A DNA stretch of 64,000 nt, taken from assembly GCF_964340395.1 (NCBI RefSeq), contig NC_135554.1, positions 23,598,092-23,662,091 of the forward strand. Reading direction: 5' to 3'. The notes under the pieces were generated by a model. That model was not told the origin of the DNA, searched no databases, and saw only the letters and a list, made by a program, of their open reading frames with translations. The position numbers and the translations under genes were made by a program. Of this stretch, positions 23,401 through 35,671 are shown piece after piece. Numbering within the stretch: the stretch's first letter is position 1; every line of letters starts with the position of its first letter. The stretch comes from Glandiceps talaboti (lineage: Eukaryota; Hemichordata; Enteropneusta; Spengelidae).

Positions 23401-24588
23401 ATATTATGTAGACATTGACACATACACTGAAGTGTACAAGTAAACTTTCAGTAAAGGGACCGTGCCACTTATCTGTTCACCAAAGCATATGGTGTGCTTT
23501 AGCCATTCAGAGCTACTGAACAGAACATTGCTCTGGAAATCAGCGCTATAGAAATTTGATTGATTGATTTCTAATTGTTAATGGTCTACAGTATATTTTA
23601 CAATTCACTGTGGTACATAATTGTATAGTCTAGCTGCAAGACCTCAGGCAATCAAGCTTGAGGACGAATGCCTGAGACCTTTGGTCGCCTTCACAGTGAG
23701 CAGAAGTGCCCAAGGGGAGTAGCAGCAATACTAATAATTGTATACCTCGAAGAGATGTGGTCAACAATCAACATGCCCCATTTGCTATAATTTGTACAGC
23801 ATTTGATATGGTACAGAATCCATCAAAGGCTCTAGAGGACTTGATAAGACTTCACTTCAACAGAGTGCTAACAAGTGGCTTAGAAAGTACTGCATTAGAA
23901 GGCACTCCAGTCATCAAACAACTTATAGAACAAGCCAGGAAAAGAATTACAGTAGTTCCAGGTACGTAAGAATTACAAACTTTCATACCAAACAGATACT
24001 GTACAATTCCTTGTAGAACTGGTAGCACTTGTACAGAAACAGATTGAAATCGTGGTTGCCGTTGAGGGCGCTGTTTGGTACCAACTCAAAAATCAATATG
24101 ATTTGATTTGTCATGTATACAGCTGCAAACAATGTATTTACCCACAAGGTTCATGGTGTAATTATATTACAAGTAAGTTATTGTACCTAACAAAACATTT
24201 TCAAAAAAAAAAGAGTTCTCGTAGCAGCTATTTCCCCATGTATCATTTGCCAAAATTAGTGTATCTGGCATGTCCTAAAATGCCATGCAGCGAAATGAAT
24301 ATGTTCACAGTACCATCAATTATATATCTTTATAATTATAATCATATTCTGTATATTTCTTTTTTACAAGGTGGGGGAATAACAGACAGAAACCTACACA
24401 GAATACTAGAGGAAACAGGGGCCCAAGAATTTCATTGTACAGCAAGAAGAAGCCAGTCATCAGTGATGGTATATCACAATACCAATGTACATATGGGTGC
24501 TGCTCTGTATCCACCAGAATATACCACTAAATTTACAAATGCTGAATTAGTGCAAAAACTTAAAGATATCGCTGGTGCAGTTTCCTAA
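20404..24588 (+). CDS. CUTC: CutC family copper homeostasis protein homolog
   Basis: Seven exons join in frame to 248 residues: 20404-20464, 21936-21995, 22211-22379, 22575-22615, 23145-23180, 23800-23961, 24371-24588 (TAA). The ATG is the first in frame and puts EICVDSVESA at the N-terminus, as in the family. Diagnostic motifs run the full length: VELCAALMEGG, then VMIRPRGGDF (R59-F65), GADGIVFG, TFHRAFDM (about 119-126), RVLTSG, PGGGI (about 176-180) and EFHCTARR. CutC proteins are single-domain TIM barrels. Human CUTC binds copper(I) in vitro and is cytosolic and nuclear, but the copper role of the bacterial founder has been questioned. The protein appears complete. It is the only gene between the two peptidase copies and shows no sign of duplication. 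Confidence 0.95.
20504..20792. mobile_element. 289-bp hAT-like MITE in CutC intron 1
   Basis: The element is bounded by a perfect 16-base inverted repeat, CAGGGGTGAACAAATC. A CAGGG start is typical of hAT transposons. An 8-bp target duplication is not clean (TACTGCAT against TACATGTA). It contains a perfect small hairpin at 20580-20616 with a GACCATAGACCCTCC arm. Confidence 0.75.
21000..21180 (-). pseudogene. Remnant of non-LTR retrotransposon reverse transcriptase C-terminus
   Basis: On the minus strand, two frames together read like the tail of a CR1/L2/jockey-type ORF2: NGNLYLPKVKTTGYG in one frame and WNSLS plus ALTFK in another. The terminal 'LWNSLP' region is a recognisable feature of these enzymes. 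Frame changes and stops show that it is dead. It lies in CutC intron 1. Confidence 0.5.
21545..21880. repeat. Dispersed repeat D, copy 1
   Basis: Aligns with 52965-53265. Shared blocks are AACACTGCAAGCAC, AATACCCCT, TCATTTGCATATCATTTGCA and ATGTTTTCGGTAT. It contains two octamer-like ATTTGCAT motifs. It is in CutC intron 1, and an open frame across it is not coding. Confidence 0.7.
22779..22903. repeat. 37-bp minisatellite, about 3.3 units
   Basis: Units containing CTGGCTTTGTATTCATAGCA recur at 22786, 22823 and 22860, separated by CTACATACTACTACA-type spacers. It lies in CutC intron 4. Confidence 0.9.
23485..23572 (+). mobile_element. 3' tail of a SINE or CR1-type retroelement
   Basis: The segment ends CAGCGCTATAGAAATTTGAT followed by TGAT repeats. 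This GCGCTATA..AAATTTGATTGATTGATT tail is a widespread 3' end of LINE/SINE elements in animals. Only the tail is recognised. It lies in CutC intron 5. Confidence 0.55.
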
Positions 24589-25550
24589 TTTCAACATTTT
24601 CAGCAGCAGTGCTTCATTCCATGGTATTTTAGAGACACCTTTCAAGTATGTACACTCATATTGTTAGAGGCAAGCTTTTTGTCCAGACCGACTTTTGACC
24701 TTGACCTTCATCTTCAAGGTCAACTTGAGATTTGCCCGGCTATAACTTTGGAGACTCCAATTAACAGCACATTAGTGTTGGGGTATGTCTCTGAATGCAG
24801 AAGACTTCTTTATATTTCCCCAATGACTAATTGATGTTATCAACAGGAGTGGCATAACATAATTAATGAATCTCCAAGGCCTCAGGTTTTATTCAAACTT
24901 AAAGTCTCAACTAGAACCCAAATTATATCCATATACCCAGATATAAAATCACATTGGCTAAACTTCATTGCTCAAATCTAATGAGATAGGATGATATACC
25001 ACTAAAGCTATGCCTGCCAGACATGTTGGTTTGAATGTTCTGGAAGATGAACTCCATGTTTTGTTAATTTGCCCTTTTATACCAGTTGCTTAGAAAAGAA
25101 CTACATCGTAATACCAATATCTTCATACAGAACCCAACAACCCAATAACTTTGCTATCTTCCAGTAACCAATATTAGTCAGTTTATTTTTATGTACAGAG
25201 TGTTATTTAAGCAGAGAGAAGACACTATTATCTTTGTAAGTTCTATTTTTGTCATTGTGTTGCAAAAGTTACTTTATTGTGTATACTCTTTATTGTTTAA
25301 TGATGGATGGTGGCGCCCTATTTTCATGAAATAAATTCCATTTGATATTCATGTTCAGGTCCTTGTCACACCAGCTTCAATGCTGTTCAAGTTGACAATG
25401 TAATTTTTGAATCCTGCAAATATTCAATAAAAGATTCTCAGGAAATGTTCTTCAATATAAGGTATTGTCTGGCTGAATTAATTCATTGGACTCCATATTC
25501 TAGCATGATCACAGACTGTAATCATGCTAGAATCACAGTGTAGAATGCAG

Positions 25551-25552
<2 letters not shown>

Positions 25553-25582
<30 letters not shown>

Positions 25583-25632
25583 ATGCAGACTAGAATGCTG
25601 ATAAACGTGTGTGTGTGCATTTGCATGAGTCC

Positions 25633-25676
<44 letters not shown>

Positions 25677-25690
25677 ATTTGCATGAGTCC

Positions 25691-25721
<31 letters not shown>

Positions 25722-25734
25722 TTTGCATGAGTCC

Positions 25735-25768
<34 letters not shown>
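25553..25768. repeat. (TG)n array with embedded octamer-containing spacers
   Basis: Blocks of TG are separated by three near-identical spacers, GCATTTGCATGAGTCCATA, starting at 25617, 25675 and 25719. Each spacer holds ATTTGCAT. Confidence 0.9.
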
Positions 25769-25771
<3 letters not shown>

Positions 25772-27069
25772 CAACCAAAAGGCATTTGCATTGATAGTGT
25801 TTGATTGAGACTCTCTCTGTGGAGACTTGAAGATGACATCGTTGATAATGATAGTTATGTTTATTTTAGAAATTGGTCAAAATGGTCACCCCCAGTATAT
25901 GTAATGGGTCTAAAAAGGTAACTGTCAAGGAAGTAAATAAGCTCTGATGAGTCGTGAATGTTCGGTCCATAGCATGCATCTAATGAATATTCATATCTGC
26001 TAAGACCCATGATGCACTTGGTGTTACACTGATAGAACAACAGAAGTGAAAACGAATTTCAAATCGGTGTTTCTTGGCAACCAAGCGAAAATCATTAAAT
26101 GTCTCCAGAACCCAAAGTTTATGAAAATACTTTTATTTCCTGGAGTGGCGTTCCCCTTTAATCCATAATTGCACCATATACTTTTACATCTCCAGTGTAC
26201 TGTAGGCGGCAAAGTGGGTGACTACAATAAGTCTGGAGTTCCATTTAGTGGACCTTGAAATCTTTTGAGAGCACTAAGGTGAGGTGGAGGAGGAGCTACA
26301 AAAATGTGTTGACCATAAATTGTACACTTTCCACAACTATAGAACTGATACTACGAAATTGCTTACCATACAGACAAATAAAGAAATAGAATAAAATCAA
26401 TAGTGTTGAATGAGGTAGAATCAGAATCAAGTGTATTACAATCACAGATTTTTAGAAATCCTTGTCCAATCCATGTCAAATAAATCGACCTACCAACCCG
26501 AAGTAATGGGCTGGGTTTCCCATTGAACTGATATGACACGTATATACTGGCCTTAGTAGTTTTCATTCCTAGCTTGCAGTCTCCGTTCAACGTTTTGATT
26601 TACTGTATAGCGACAATTCCTGCTAGCGTCTTGTAATACCAGAATCAAACAGATACTATGGCCTAGAAAAAAAAATTGTTTCTGGTCAGGACAGTTTGTC
26701 TAAAATGGTGCGATGATATGACGCGGGTTTATATATATTTATATATATTATTCTCAACAAACCTGTCACTCAATCTACTATTTATGACAGTTACTGTTTG
26801 TTATATTAAGTACTTTAGAGCAAGTGTGTGTGTGTGGGGGGTGGCAGATGTCATTTGTTTGTTCGTGATTGGCTCTGCAATTGTCTTCACTGAAGTAGGG
26901 AAGATTATTTTGTGTTTCCCCACAGATCTGCAGACTGCATGGGCCGGACAAACACGAAAAAAAAGGTCGACGCGGAGGTATTAAAGTGATGCGCGCGCTG
27001 ACCACAAACTAATGGTTTTTTGTTTCGTTTTGTTTTTTGGCCTAATATCAAAATTTCATACTGTGAACA

Positions 27070-27291
27070 ATAAATGTGATAACGATCTAGACAACTACAC
27101 GTACGAGAAATCAAGTTATCAATATCGCCTTCGAGAAATCAAGTTATCACTATCGCCTTCTTATCAAATTTTGATTGTGATCTGCATTTTTATTATATCC
27201 TCCAAATGTTTGATTGGAACGCATTCTTTTGGAGTCCGTGCACTGAGTAAGACGGCAGGACAATCTGACCCACGTACAGCAGACGAGAACC
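27070..27291 (+). promoter_or_regulatory. 5' flank/5' UTR of copy B
   Basis: Homologous to the copy A flank. It also carries an internal direct duplication: CGAGAAATCAAGTTATCA, followed by TATCGCCTTC, occurs twice in a row near 27104-27152, where copy A has one version. Confidence 0.55.
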
Positions 27292-30200
27292 ATGACCACG
27301 TTTAGCAGGGAAGGTGTAAGGAAACGGGCGTTAATTGCGATTAGTTTGGTAGCGTTGCTTATCGGATTCACGTTTGGTATTCTGATTGGCGTGTTTGCAG
27401 TCGATCATAATAATGAAGTAGAAGAACCCGTCCCCGGACCCGAGTGCGAAGAAGAAAACCCGGCTGTGACTGCTGCATTGAGTGATGGTGACCCGTCGAT
27501 TGCTGACAAACTCATCGGTGAAATCAAAGAAGATAACATCAAAGATTTTTTGAAGTGAGTCCTTTAAATTATCAATTAACCAAACGTTCAAATCGTATTG
27601 ATTTACATGCAATAATGTATAATATATACCGGTCTTATCACATGATACATCATGAAACTCACTGTCTTAAGCAACGTTCATAAACAGAGGAACGAAATGC
27701 CTTAAAACAAACGAGTAATTCCCATAATTGTTAATTTCCCTATGATCCATATTATATCAAAATCTTTTTTCAAAGCAAAGGGTGATTTCTGAAATAGCTG
27801 ACAGATTCTAGAAAATCATTGGTAGCGATTAAGAATTGAAGCGTTTTGTAGAAATTTATCATTACAATTGCTCATAATTTTTCAAAAACGACATGGGCCA
27901 ATTCTCACAAACCAGAGCTGTTATTTCTTCCGCGACACTGCGAAATATATAGGAGAGGGTGGCGCGTCTATGATGGTGCCGTAAAAGAGGCTGTGGTTTA
28001 CGACGATGGGTGGGCCGAGAAAAAATGAAGGCACAGTCAAGACTACTACCTGTACTATATTTATTTAGTTTCTAGTCTCTTCATCTTCAATATATACGTT
28101 TTAATACTGGAAGCTATTTGTTACCGTAAAAAGAATAGCATTCTAGTTTATTCTTAGTAATTTAGTTGTGAACTATGGAACTATTTAAGAAATTTAGTCG
28201 TCGACACCAAGGCACGTAGTATAACGTAACTCAGAACGGTATGTGACTACTCAAAATAGAAATGCCACCACGTATGTATTTACACCTGCAAGGGGGTGTT
28301 CCGCAATCGAACGAGGTTTACAAAGCCTTATCTTGAGATGTAAATATATGATTCATGAAAGTGACAGTACTTTTAGACGAGAGCGTATATACTTCCAAAT
28401 ATTTAATGATTAGCCGATTACATTGACATATCATACATATCAAAACGGTGATTAGATTGCAATCTTGAAGCATTTTTAATATTTCCCTTATTTAAGGAGA
28501 AGTAGTGGGTTGGGTGTGGTTGGTCGGTGTCTTACAGTCTGTCGCAGTGTATACACGATAACGAAAACTATTGTGCTGAGAGTAACGAAATTTAGTACAC
28601 ACCTTCGCCACTAATATCGCAAGATTACATTTAGAGATATCGTTTATACATTTAGTGATTGGAACTATTGTTGGCATGGTGATTATTGTCAGTTGTTTGA
28701 TAAGGAGGGTAGAGTCAACAGTTCAACGTTCGATAACAAATTGAGGGCGAGGTTGTTGAACAATTTAATTTCACATCCTACAAAAAACAAAATGAAAAAA
28801 AAAACTTTATTATGTGTTTTACAAACAGTGCGAAACAACATAAGCTGGAACAAGTCTGTGTTAGTAACTTCATTGGTTGCAAAAAACGAAAAGAAACGTG
28901 TCAAATTACAGTTTCCTATTGTATTTAAGGAAGTAATTTGTAAATATAAATGAATAAACAAAATTAATCATTACACATCATGTACAGTCTGTGTGTATGG
29001 TTGTTTTGCAATATATTGAAACATCAACTTCCACACAAAGCTTGATCATTACTAGGCTGTGTTTACGTGTGATGAAAGCTAATGTGTTTTCAAATCACTT
29101 CGTGTACGTACAATAACAAAGTTTTGTTTTCACAAATTTGTTGTCATTAGTGGGTTACAAATAAGGATTTGGGCTATCCTATGTTGTTTTACTTTTTCCA
29201 CGTAGAAAGAATTGAAGAATTGTTTTATCAATTAAAATTCAAAAAAATGAATACATACCCTTCATCCATATAGTCACTTTAAAGGAATGGCGAGTGGGAA
29301 ATCGTTCAGTCTAGTTACAAAGAATAATTTAAATGACAACTCCTCGACAATTCACATATAACGCAAATATTCATCTCGTTGACATTTCAGATACTTTACA
29401 AATAATACTCATTTAGCCGGTACTGCTATGGATTTGGAACAAGCTGAGTACGTAAGAGAAAAATGGCTGGATCAGGGCTTAGACTATGCTGATGTCGTCC
29501 CGTACAAAGTGTTACTGTCATACCCGAATGGAACAGAAAATAGAGTAAGTCAGCCGAGAACGATAGATGAGTTATACATTCATTAACCCACGACTTAGTC
29601 TATCTGATTCTGGGAGGAAAGTAGACCCGTGTTTAAACAGAATTTTATCGTTAACAAATTTAGGCTTCCTATAGCATCCCCTCCTCTGGAATTTAAAATG
29701 GCTTATGCCATGTAAACGATATACACGTTCGACAGGGAATAGGGAACGTACTCTTGTACATATTGGTAATATATGGTAATACATACATGGTAAGAACTGA
29801 ATTCCACCAACACATTCATCGCTTTCTCACTATCATCACTCTTGAACTGGACTCTTCTTTTTAAAAAAACAAACAATTAGTCTAACCGGAAAAAGGAATT
29901 TGAATCACCGGTATAACTTTTACTCGAATCTCGAGACGAGTTCTTGGTTCTATGACTTGGGTGGTGAAAAATTACAGCTCGCGTTTGAAAAAAGTTTGTA
30001 TCTTGCACTTCGTGTGTGCATTTTGTATTTTCTACCAGGGGTATTTGTATAAACTTTGAAAGAAACAAAAAGTTCTATACTATCCAGCAATGGTACAAAC
30101 GAACGCGTTAAAACAGGGAGCAACAAAACTACCAATTTCATCTCTTCTGTCAGTTCTTCATCGCGCGATTTTACATGGTATTACCCGTAAACACTACATG

Positions 30201-30987
30201 TATATCGACTGTTAGAACAACTATTAACACAGCCCTTGTCTGTGCTATAAACGACAGAAAAACTAACTTTCCACAACTGCAAAGACAGTTGTAATCTTTT
30301 GTTTACATTTCTTGACTTGTAGGTAGAAGTGATCTATGACAATGGAACTGTTATAATTGGATCTGCAAGGGAAGAGGCCATTCTAGACGAGTCACAGAAG
30401 AGTTATGACATTGTGCCACCTTTTAATGCTTACTCTGCAGCTGGCGTGGAAGAGGTATTATTTTCTTTAACCAGAATGTCCACATTGACATAAATTAGAT
30501 AAAATGAATTGATTCAACAGAACGAGAAAAAAATACCAGGTATAGATTCATTGTTTTGAAAACAACAGAGTTGCATGAAAGCATAATAAAAGATTGCAAT
30601 CTCAGAAAAAAATGTCAAGTTTAGGAAAAACTTATCTGAGAAACACAGTTGTCTGACTAAAACTCCCACTTGCGGGTTTCTTTTAACAAATTATGGCATA
30701 TGGACTTTGCTTACTGAACACATTCTTCTTCCATAGGGTGACTTGGTATATGCACATTATGCCAGAGTTGAAGATTTCTTTTATCTACAAAGAAATTTAA
30801 GCATGAATTTGACAGATAAAATCATAATTGCTAAGTATGGAAAAATCTTTCGTGGTGACAAGGTAAGTTTGAAATGTTGTGTCAGGTCCATCGCCATTTA
30901 TAGTTATCATAAAGACAAAGGATTATACATTTTGGCTACAGAGGGCGCTGCTTAGAAGCATGCATTGCATCAAATAACATGACGTCA

Positions 30988-31062
<75 letters not shown>

Positions 31063-33342
31063 TGTGTGTTAGCTGGATAAAAGTGGATGCATTTAGATTG
31101 AACATTGAGGAAATATTGTCTATGAGACAAGGAACAATACATTTGTAGATTTTGGTGAAGATCCGTAGTTACAATTAAGGCGAACCAAATAAATGAAAGG
31201 AAAAAAGTACAAAAAATGTTTAACATTATCTTAAAGAGTGAACTTGTAAAATTAGGCTTTTTTTCTAATGTCATGAATCTACAAGTTTAGTATTTTAAAA
31301 GATAGCGTGTCTGGAAAAACTACGTACAAGACGATGTGTGTGGTGTAACTGGAACATAGACTTCATTTATCAAAGCCCTGATAAGTTCTGCCTCACGGCT
31401 TCACGTGCACTGTACAACCGACATTTGTAATAATTGCCGAAATTTGTAATAACGCCGACATTTGTAATAAAAATCATGTTTTTCATGTCGGTTGTACAAC
31501 GATATCTTTTAAAATACTAAACTTGTAGACACGTGACACTGCAATGAGTCAAAATGGCATATGATCTACCTTTATCTATGAATATATATCATTCAAAGTA
31601 GCTGATACAAATATATCACCAAAACAGCTGAGTTCGTAACTAAAAAAGTAAAGTGGACCTGTCTTTATACTTATTACCATGATAACCTGGGGTTACCTCT
31701 ACAGGAGGTGATGTTTTGCACACCCCTCCCCCTCCAACTGTTCAGTGTTTGATACGTTATGTATTCTGTGGGTGCCCTCCTGTTTGTATAATATATAATA
31801 ATGCGTGGTCAATGTCTTCTATTGCTTGTAGGCATTTAATTCGATGGCAGTGGGAGCCAAGGGACTTATACTGTATTCAGATCCGATCGACGTAGCACCT
31901 GCTGAACATAAGAATGAAATTTATCCCGATGGAATATATCTGCCTGGAAGTGGTGTCCAGAGAGGTACACTGTTTAAAGATATGATGGACCCACTTACTC
32001 CAGGTTACCCATCACGAGGTAAGACATAACAAGTCAATAGTAATAATGTATTACCCACAGTGCACTACACTGACACCCAATGCTCATAAGATTTTAAAGT
32101 ATCGTGACTGGTAGATATTGCTTGAACGGGAATGTATGACTAAAATAAATGCTACGATTTATTTGTGTTTGCCGTCAGATGTGTAGTTTTATTTTGCATT
32201 CTTTCTTCTCAGACTACGCATACCGAATAGATGAATCCGATGCCCATTTACCGACAATTCCCGTTCATCCTATCGGATATGATGATGCTAAAGAATTCCT
32301 CAGGTAACACAGGGCTTGTCTTTTGAATTGGACTTTAATATTGGTTCTTTTGTGTAATTTTACAACTTTTATATAATCATATACTTCCTGACATATATAC
32401 ATCCAGGATGTATTCGTGTCTCCTTATAGTAAATCCAATCATAAACTTACCCACTCCTAGCTTGGTCTTGTGGTATGTATTATCAAATCGGGCGTCTTTT
32501 TTTCTAGAAGTGTCCAATTTATTAAGTTTGTCAAGAAAGAGTAATATCTTTCAGAGTTTCTAATATTTCTGAATTGATATCTAATGCCGGAATACGATAT
32601 TACGAAGACAAATTTTGAGTAATGCTTAAACAAGCTTCCTTCTTACTTATGTTAACAGTCGAATGAAAGGTGGGGAAGTGATAGATGACTGGCGTGGTGG
32701 TTTAAACATAATCTACAGATATGGTCCGGGATTCAGTGACAGTAACACGAGGTAACGCATTTATATAACAGTTGCTTCCCAGAATACCTTGTCCCAGTGT
32801 ACAGCAGACCTCTTCTAAGTCAGGTTTTCCATTTTTTATAACTCTATATTTTAGGGTTCCTCAGCATAGTAAAATGTCGCAAGTATAAAATCAGCACCAC
32901 TTTGTTCCCGTTTAACATTGCAAACCAGATGTAAACTGAATGCCTTCCTTGAGGACAAACCTTTATATTGTTCTACCTTCACGCCTTGTCGAAAAGAAAA
33001 ATTCTGCGCTACCTGACGTGACATTGTATATCCGTTAGCTAGGCCTGAAACAATAAATTTGTTTCCGTTTACTCGACCCCCACCTAGCTTTTCACTGCCG
33101 ACCTTAAAAATACAAAATAAAACTGTTCTCCCAATCTGTAATATGTGTACATCTGATAGGAAGAAATAAATAAGACAGAGACCATTTAGAAAACAATGGA
33201 AAACCAGACAGACAGACATACATACATACATACATACATACATACATACATACATACATACATACATACATACATACATACATACATACATACATACATA
33301 CATACATACATACATACATACATACATACCACATACATATAT

Positions 33343-33396
<54 letters not shown>

Positions 33397-33435
33397 GGAC
33401 GGACGGACGGACGGACGGGCGGGCGGGCGGACACA

Positions 33436-33475
<40 letters not shown>

Positions 33476-35605
33476 CAGACATACATACATACATACATAC
33501 ATACATACATACATACATACATACATACATACATACATACATACATACATACATACATAACATTGCACTTCCTTACGGAAGGTAACAATGGACGTAATCC
33601 ATTGTCCCTTTGTTATACACAAAATAATGATAACAGTACTTATTTTATCAATAGAACAAGACTGATTATTACAACAACCAATCAACTAGTTACAACGTAC
33701 AATGTAGTTGGTGGTATTCGAGGAGCTGTGGAGGAAGGTAAAGTACACTATTTGTGTTTCATGTATCCCCTAGCACTTCAAACAATATATGGGTACAAGA
33801 ACACAATGAGCTCAGTTGCCCAACTGCAATAGTGTTTTCCTTAGATATTCAAACTGGCAGAGACAGAAGCATTGACCAGGTAAAAGATGTTATACATGAT
33901 ATTACTCATAAAATGTCAGTTGTTTTAAATAATAATGTATTGCGTGCATTTCAGTCCTAACACTTCTTCACGGAAACCTACCAGCTTGCGGTTAATATCA
34001 ACAAATTGATTTTTGGTAGATTTCTGTCATTGCTTATATTTCAGACAGATACGTCCTGGTTGGTAACCATAGAGATGCATGGGTATTTGGTGCTGTCGAC
34101 CCATCAAGTGGCTCAGCTGTCTTGATGGAAGTATCTCGTGCCTATGGAGAACTTGTCAAAAGTGGTGAGACTCTAAACAAGAAATGTCACTTCTTACAAG
34201 GCAGTTTATAATATTAGTTTGAAGGTTTTATTCGTTTATAATGAATTTGCTTTAAAATGTCAAGCCATTTTTTTCTGTACACGTGTCACTTTTCCCTCGT
34301 ATAGGTTGGCGTCCTCGTCGTTCTCTTGTGTTTTGTAGCTGGGGTGCAGAGGAATATGGTCTTATTGGTTCTAATGAATGGGTCGAGGTAAATTGCATTA
34401 TGATGACTGTATTCTAGAAGCTATCCGTTGGCTTTGAATCTAAAGACCTCGCAACTCACGTCTAGTCAAATGATCTAAGCAAGCAATATCTAGTTTGACC
34501 ACAGGTTGACAAAAGTGTGAATAGCGCATGTCAGTAGTAATCCATCACACATTACACTGACAGGCACTAGAAATTGGATAATTCATTCGAGGAAAAAACA
34601 AAATCCTGCTATGCAAATATTATGTTTGCATCGTAACGCCACCAAGTTTGAATGTAAGTCATGTGTATATAACGGCATCTGACTTCAACTGGATTGTTAT
34701 AGCTGGTGATAGTATTTAAAAATTTAGCACATGTTCTACATATATCCATTTGACTAGACGTGAGTTGCAAGGTCTCCAGATTCAAAACCAACAGATAGCG
34801 TTTAGGCTAGTTGTGATGAAGATTACCTTGTAGTGAAATTCATTGAAACCATTTAACGAGTTTATATTACCAGTAGAGAGCCAAGCTACATTTTTGTATA
34901 CAGAAAAGTATTACTCTTCGTTATTGATCGGTGAACTAATATGTTACTGAGATCCAGAATTACCACGCTGTATTGATTTGCTTGCTCGAAGACAGAGAAC
35001 ATTCTATTCATATCACTGTTCGTTTCTCTTTATTAGGAATTTGCTAAGACTCTTGCGGCGAGAGCAGTATTATACATCAACCTTGACAGTGCCGTCAGCG
35101 GTGAGTTTACTTCAGCTTCGGCTTCAGAAATGTCCTTATTTAGACATGAAATGGGTCAGGTTATGTATACTGATAGAAGGGTTTCTTGTGTTGTAACGTT
35201 TACACAAATTAGCTGATAATATTTCAATATAACTAAAATCAGAAAAAAAACATTACCCAAAATATAAGTAGGATGTGTTAGGCCAACAAGCAAGACCTTC
35301 AAACCAATGAGTTTATGAAATAATGAAAAATAGCAATATAAAAGAAGCATTTTTATTCTGTATATGATTTCAGGTACTTACAGGTTAAATGCTGGGGCGT
35401 CACCTCATCTGTTCAAAGCGGTTTACGAAGCTACCAAGAAGGTGAGCTGAAAGTTGGATATTTGGTCGACTTAGACTTCAATTATACCACGTGTTGCTAT
35501 ATTATTTCATGTCATTGTTTTCTTCTTCTTTCTACATATCGGATTTAAGAAAGAAATTTATACCTTTCACTTTCCATGAGGGAGGATAATGTTATAGCTT
35601 TTTCA

Positions 35606-35671
<66 letters not shown>

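Larger units (their letters stand above)
24589..27291. other. Intergenic interval, CutC to copy B
   Basis: No coding exon seen. AATAAA at 25330-25335 and 25426-25431 could serve as CutC poly(A) signals. A TG-rich array with repeated octamer motifs is at 25553-25768. A short block near 26095-26155 (AGTTTATGAAAATAC, GGAGTGGCGTTC) resembles one in CutC intron 3 near 22510-22555. Homology with the 5' flank of copy A begins near 27070. Confidence 0.6.

Noticed and set aside
25940-25990. CTGATGAGTCGTGAA resembling a hammerhead ribozyme core
   Set aside because: The required GAAA after stem II and a closing stem III/I arrangement are absent; only the CTGATGA half matches.
28693-28953. 86-codon Lys-rich open frame in intron 1 of copy B
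   Set aside because: AT-rich intronic sequence with no counterpart in copy A's homologous intron and no recognisable motif.
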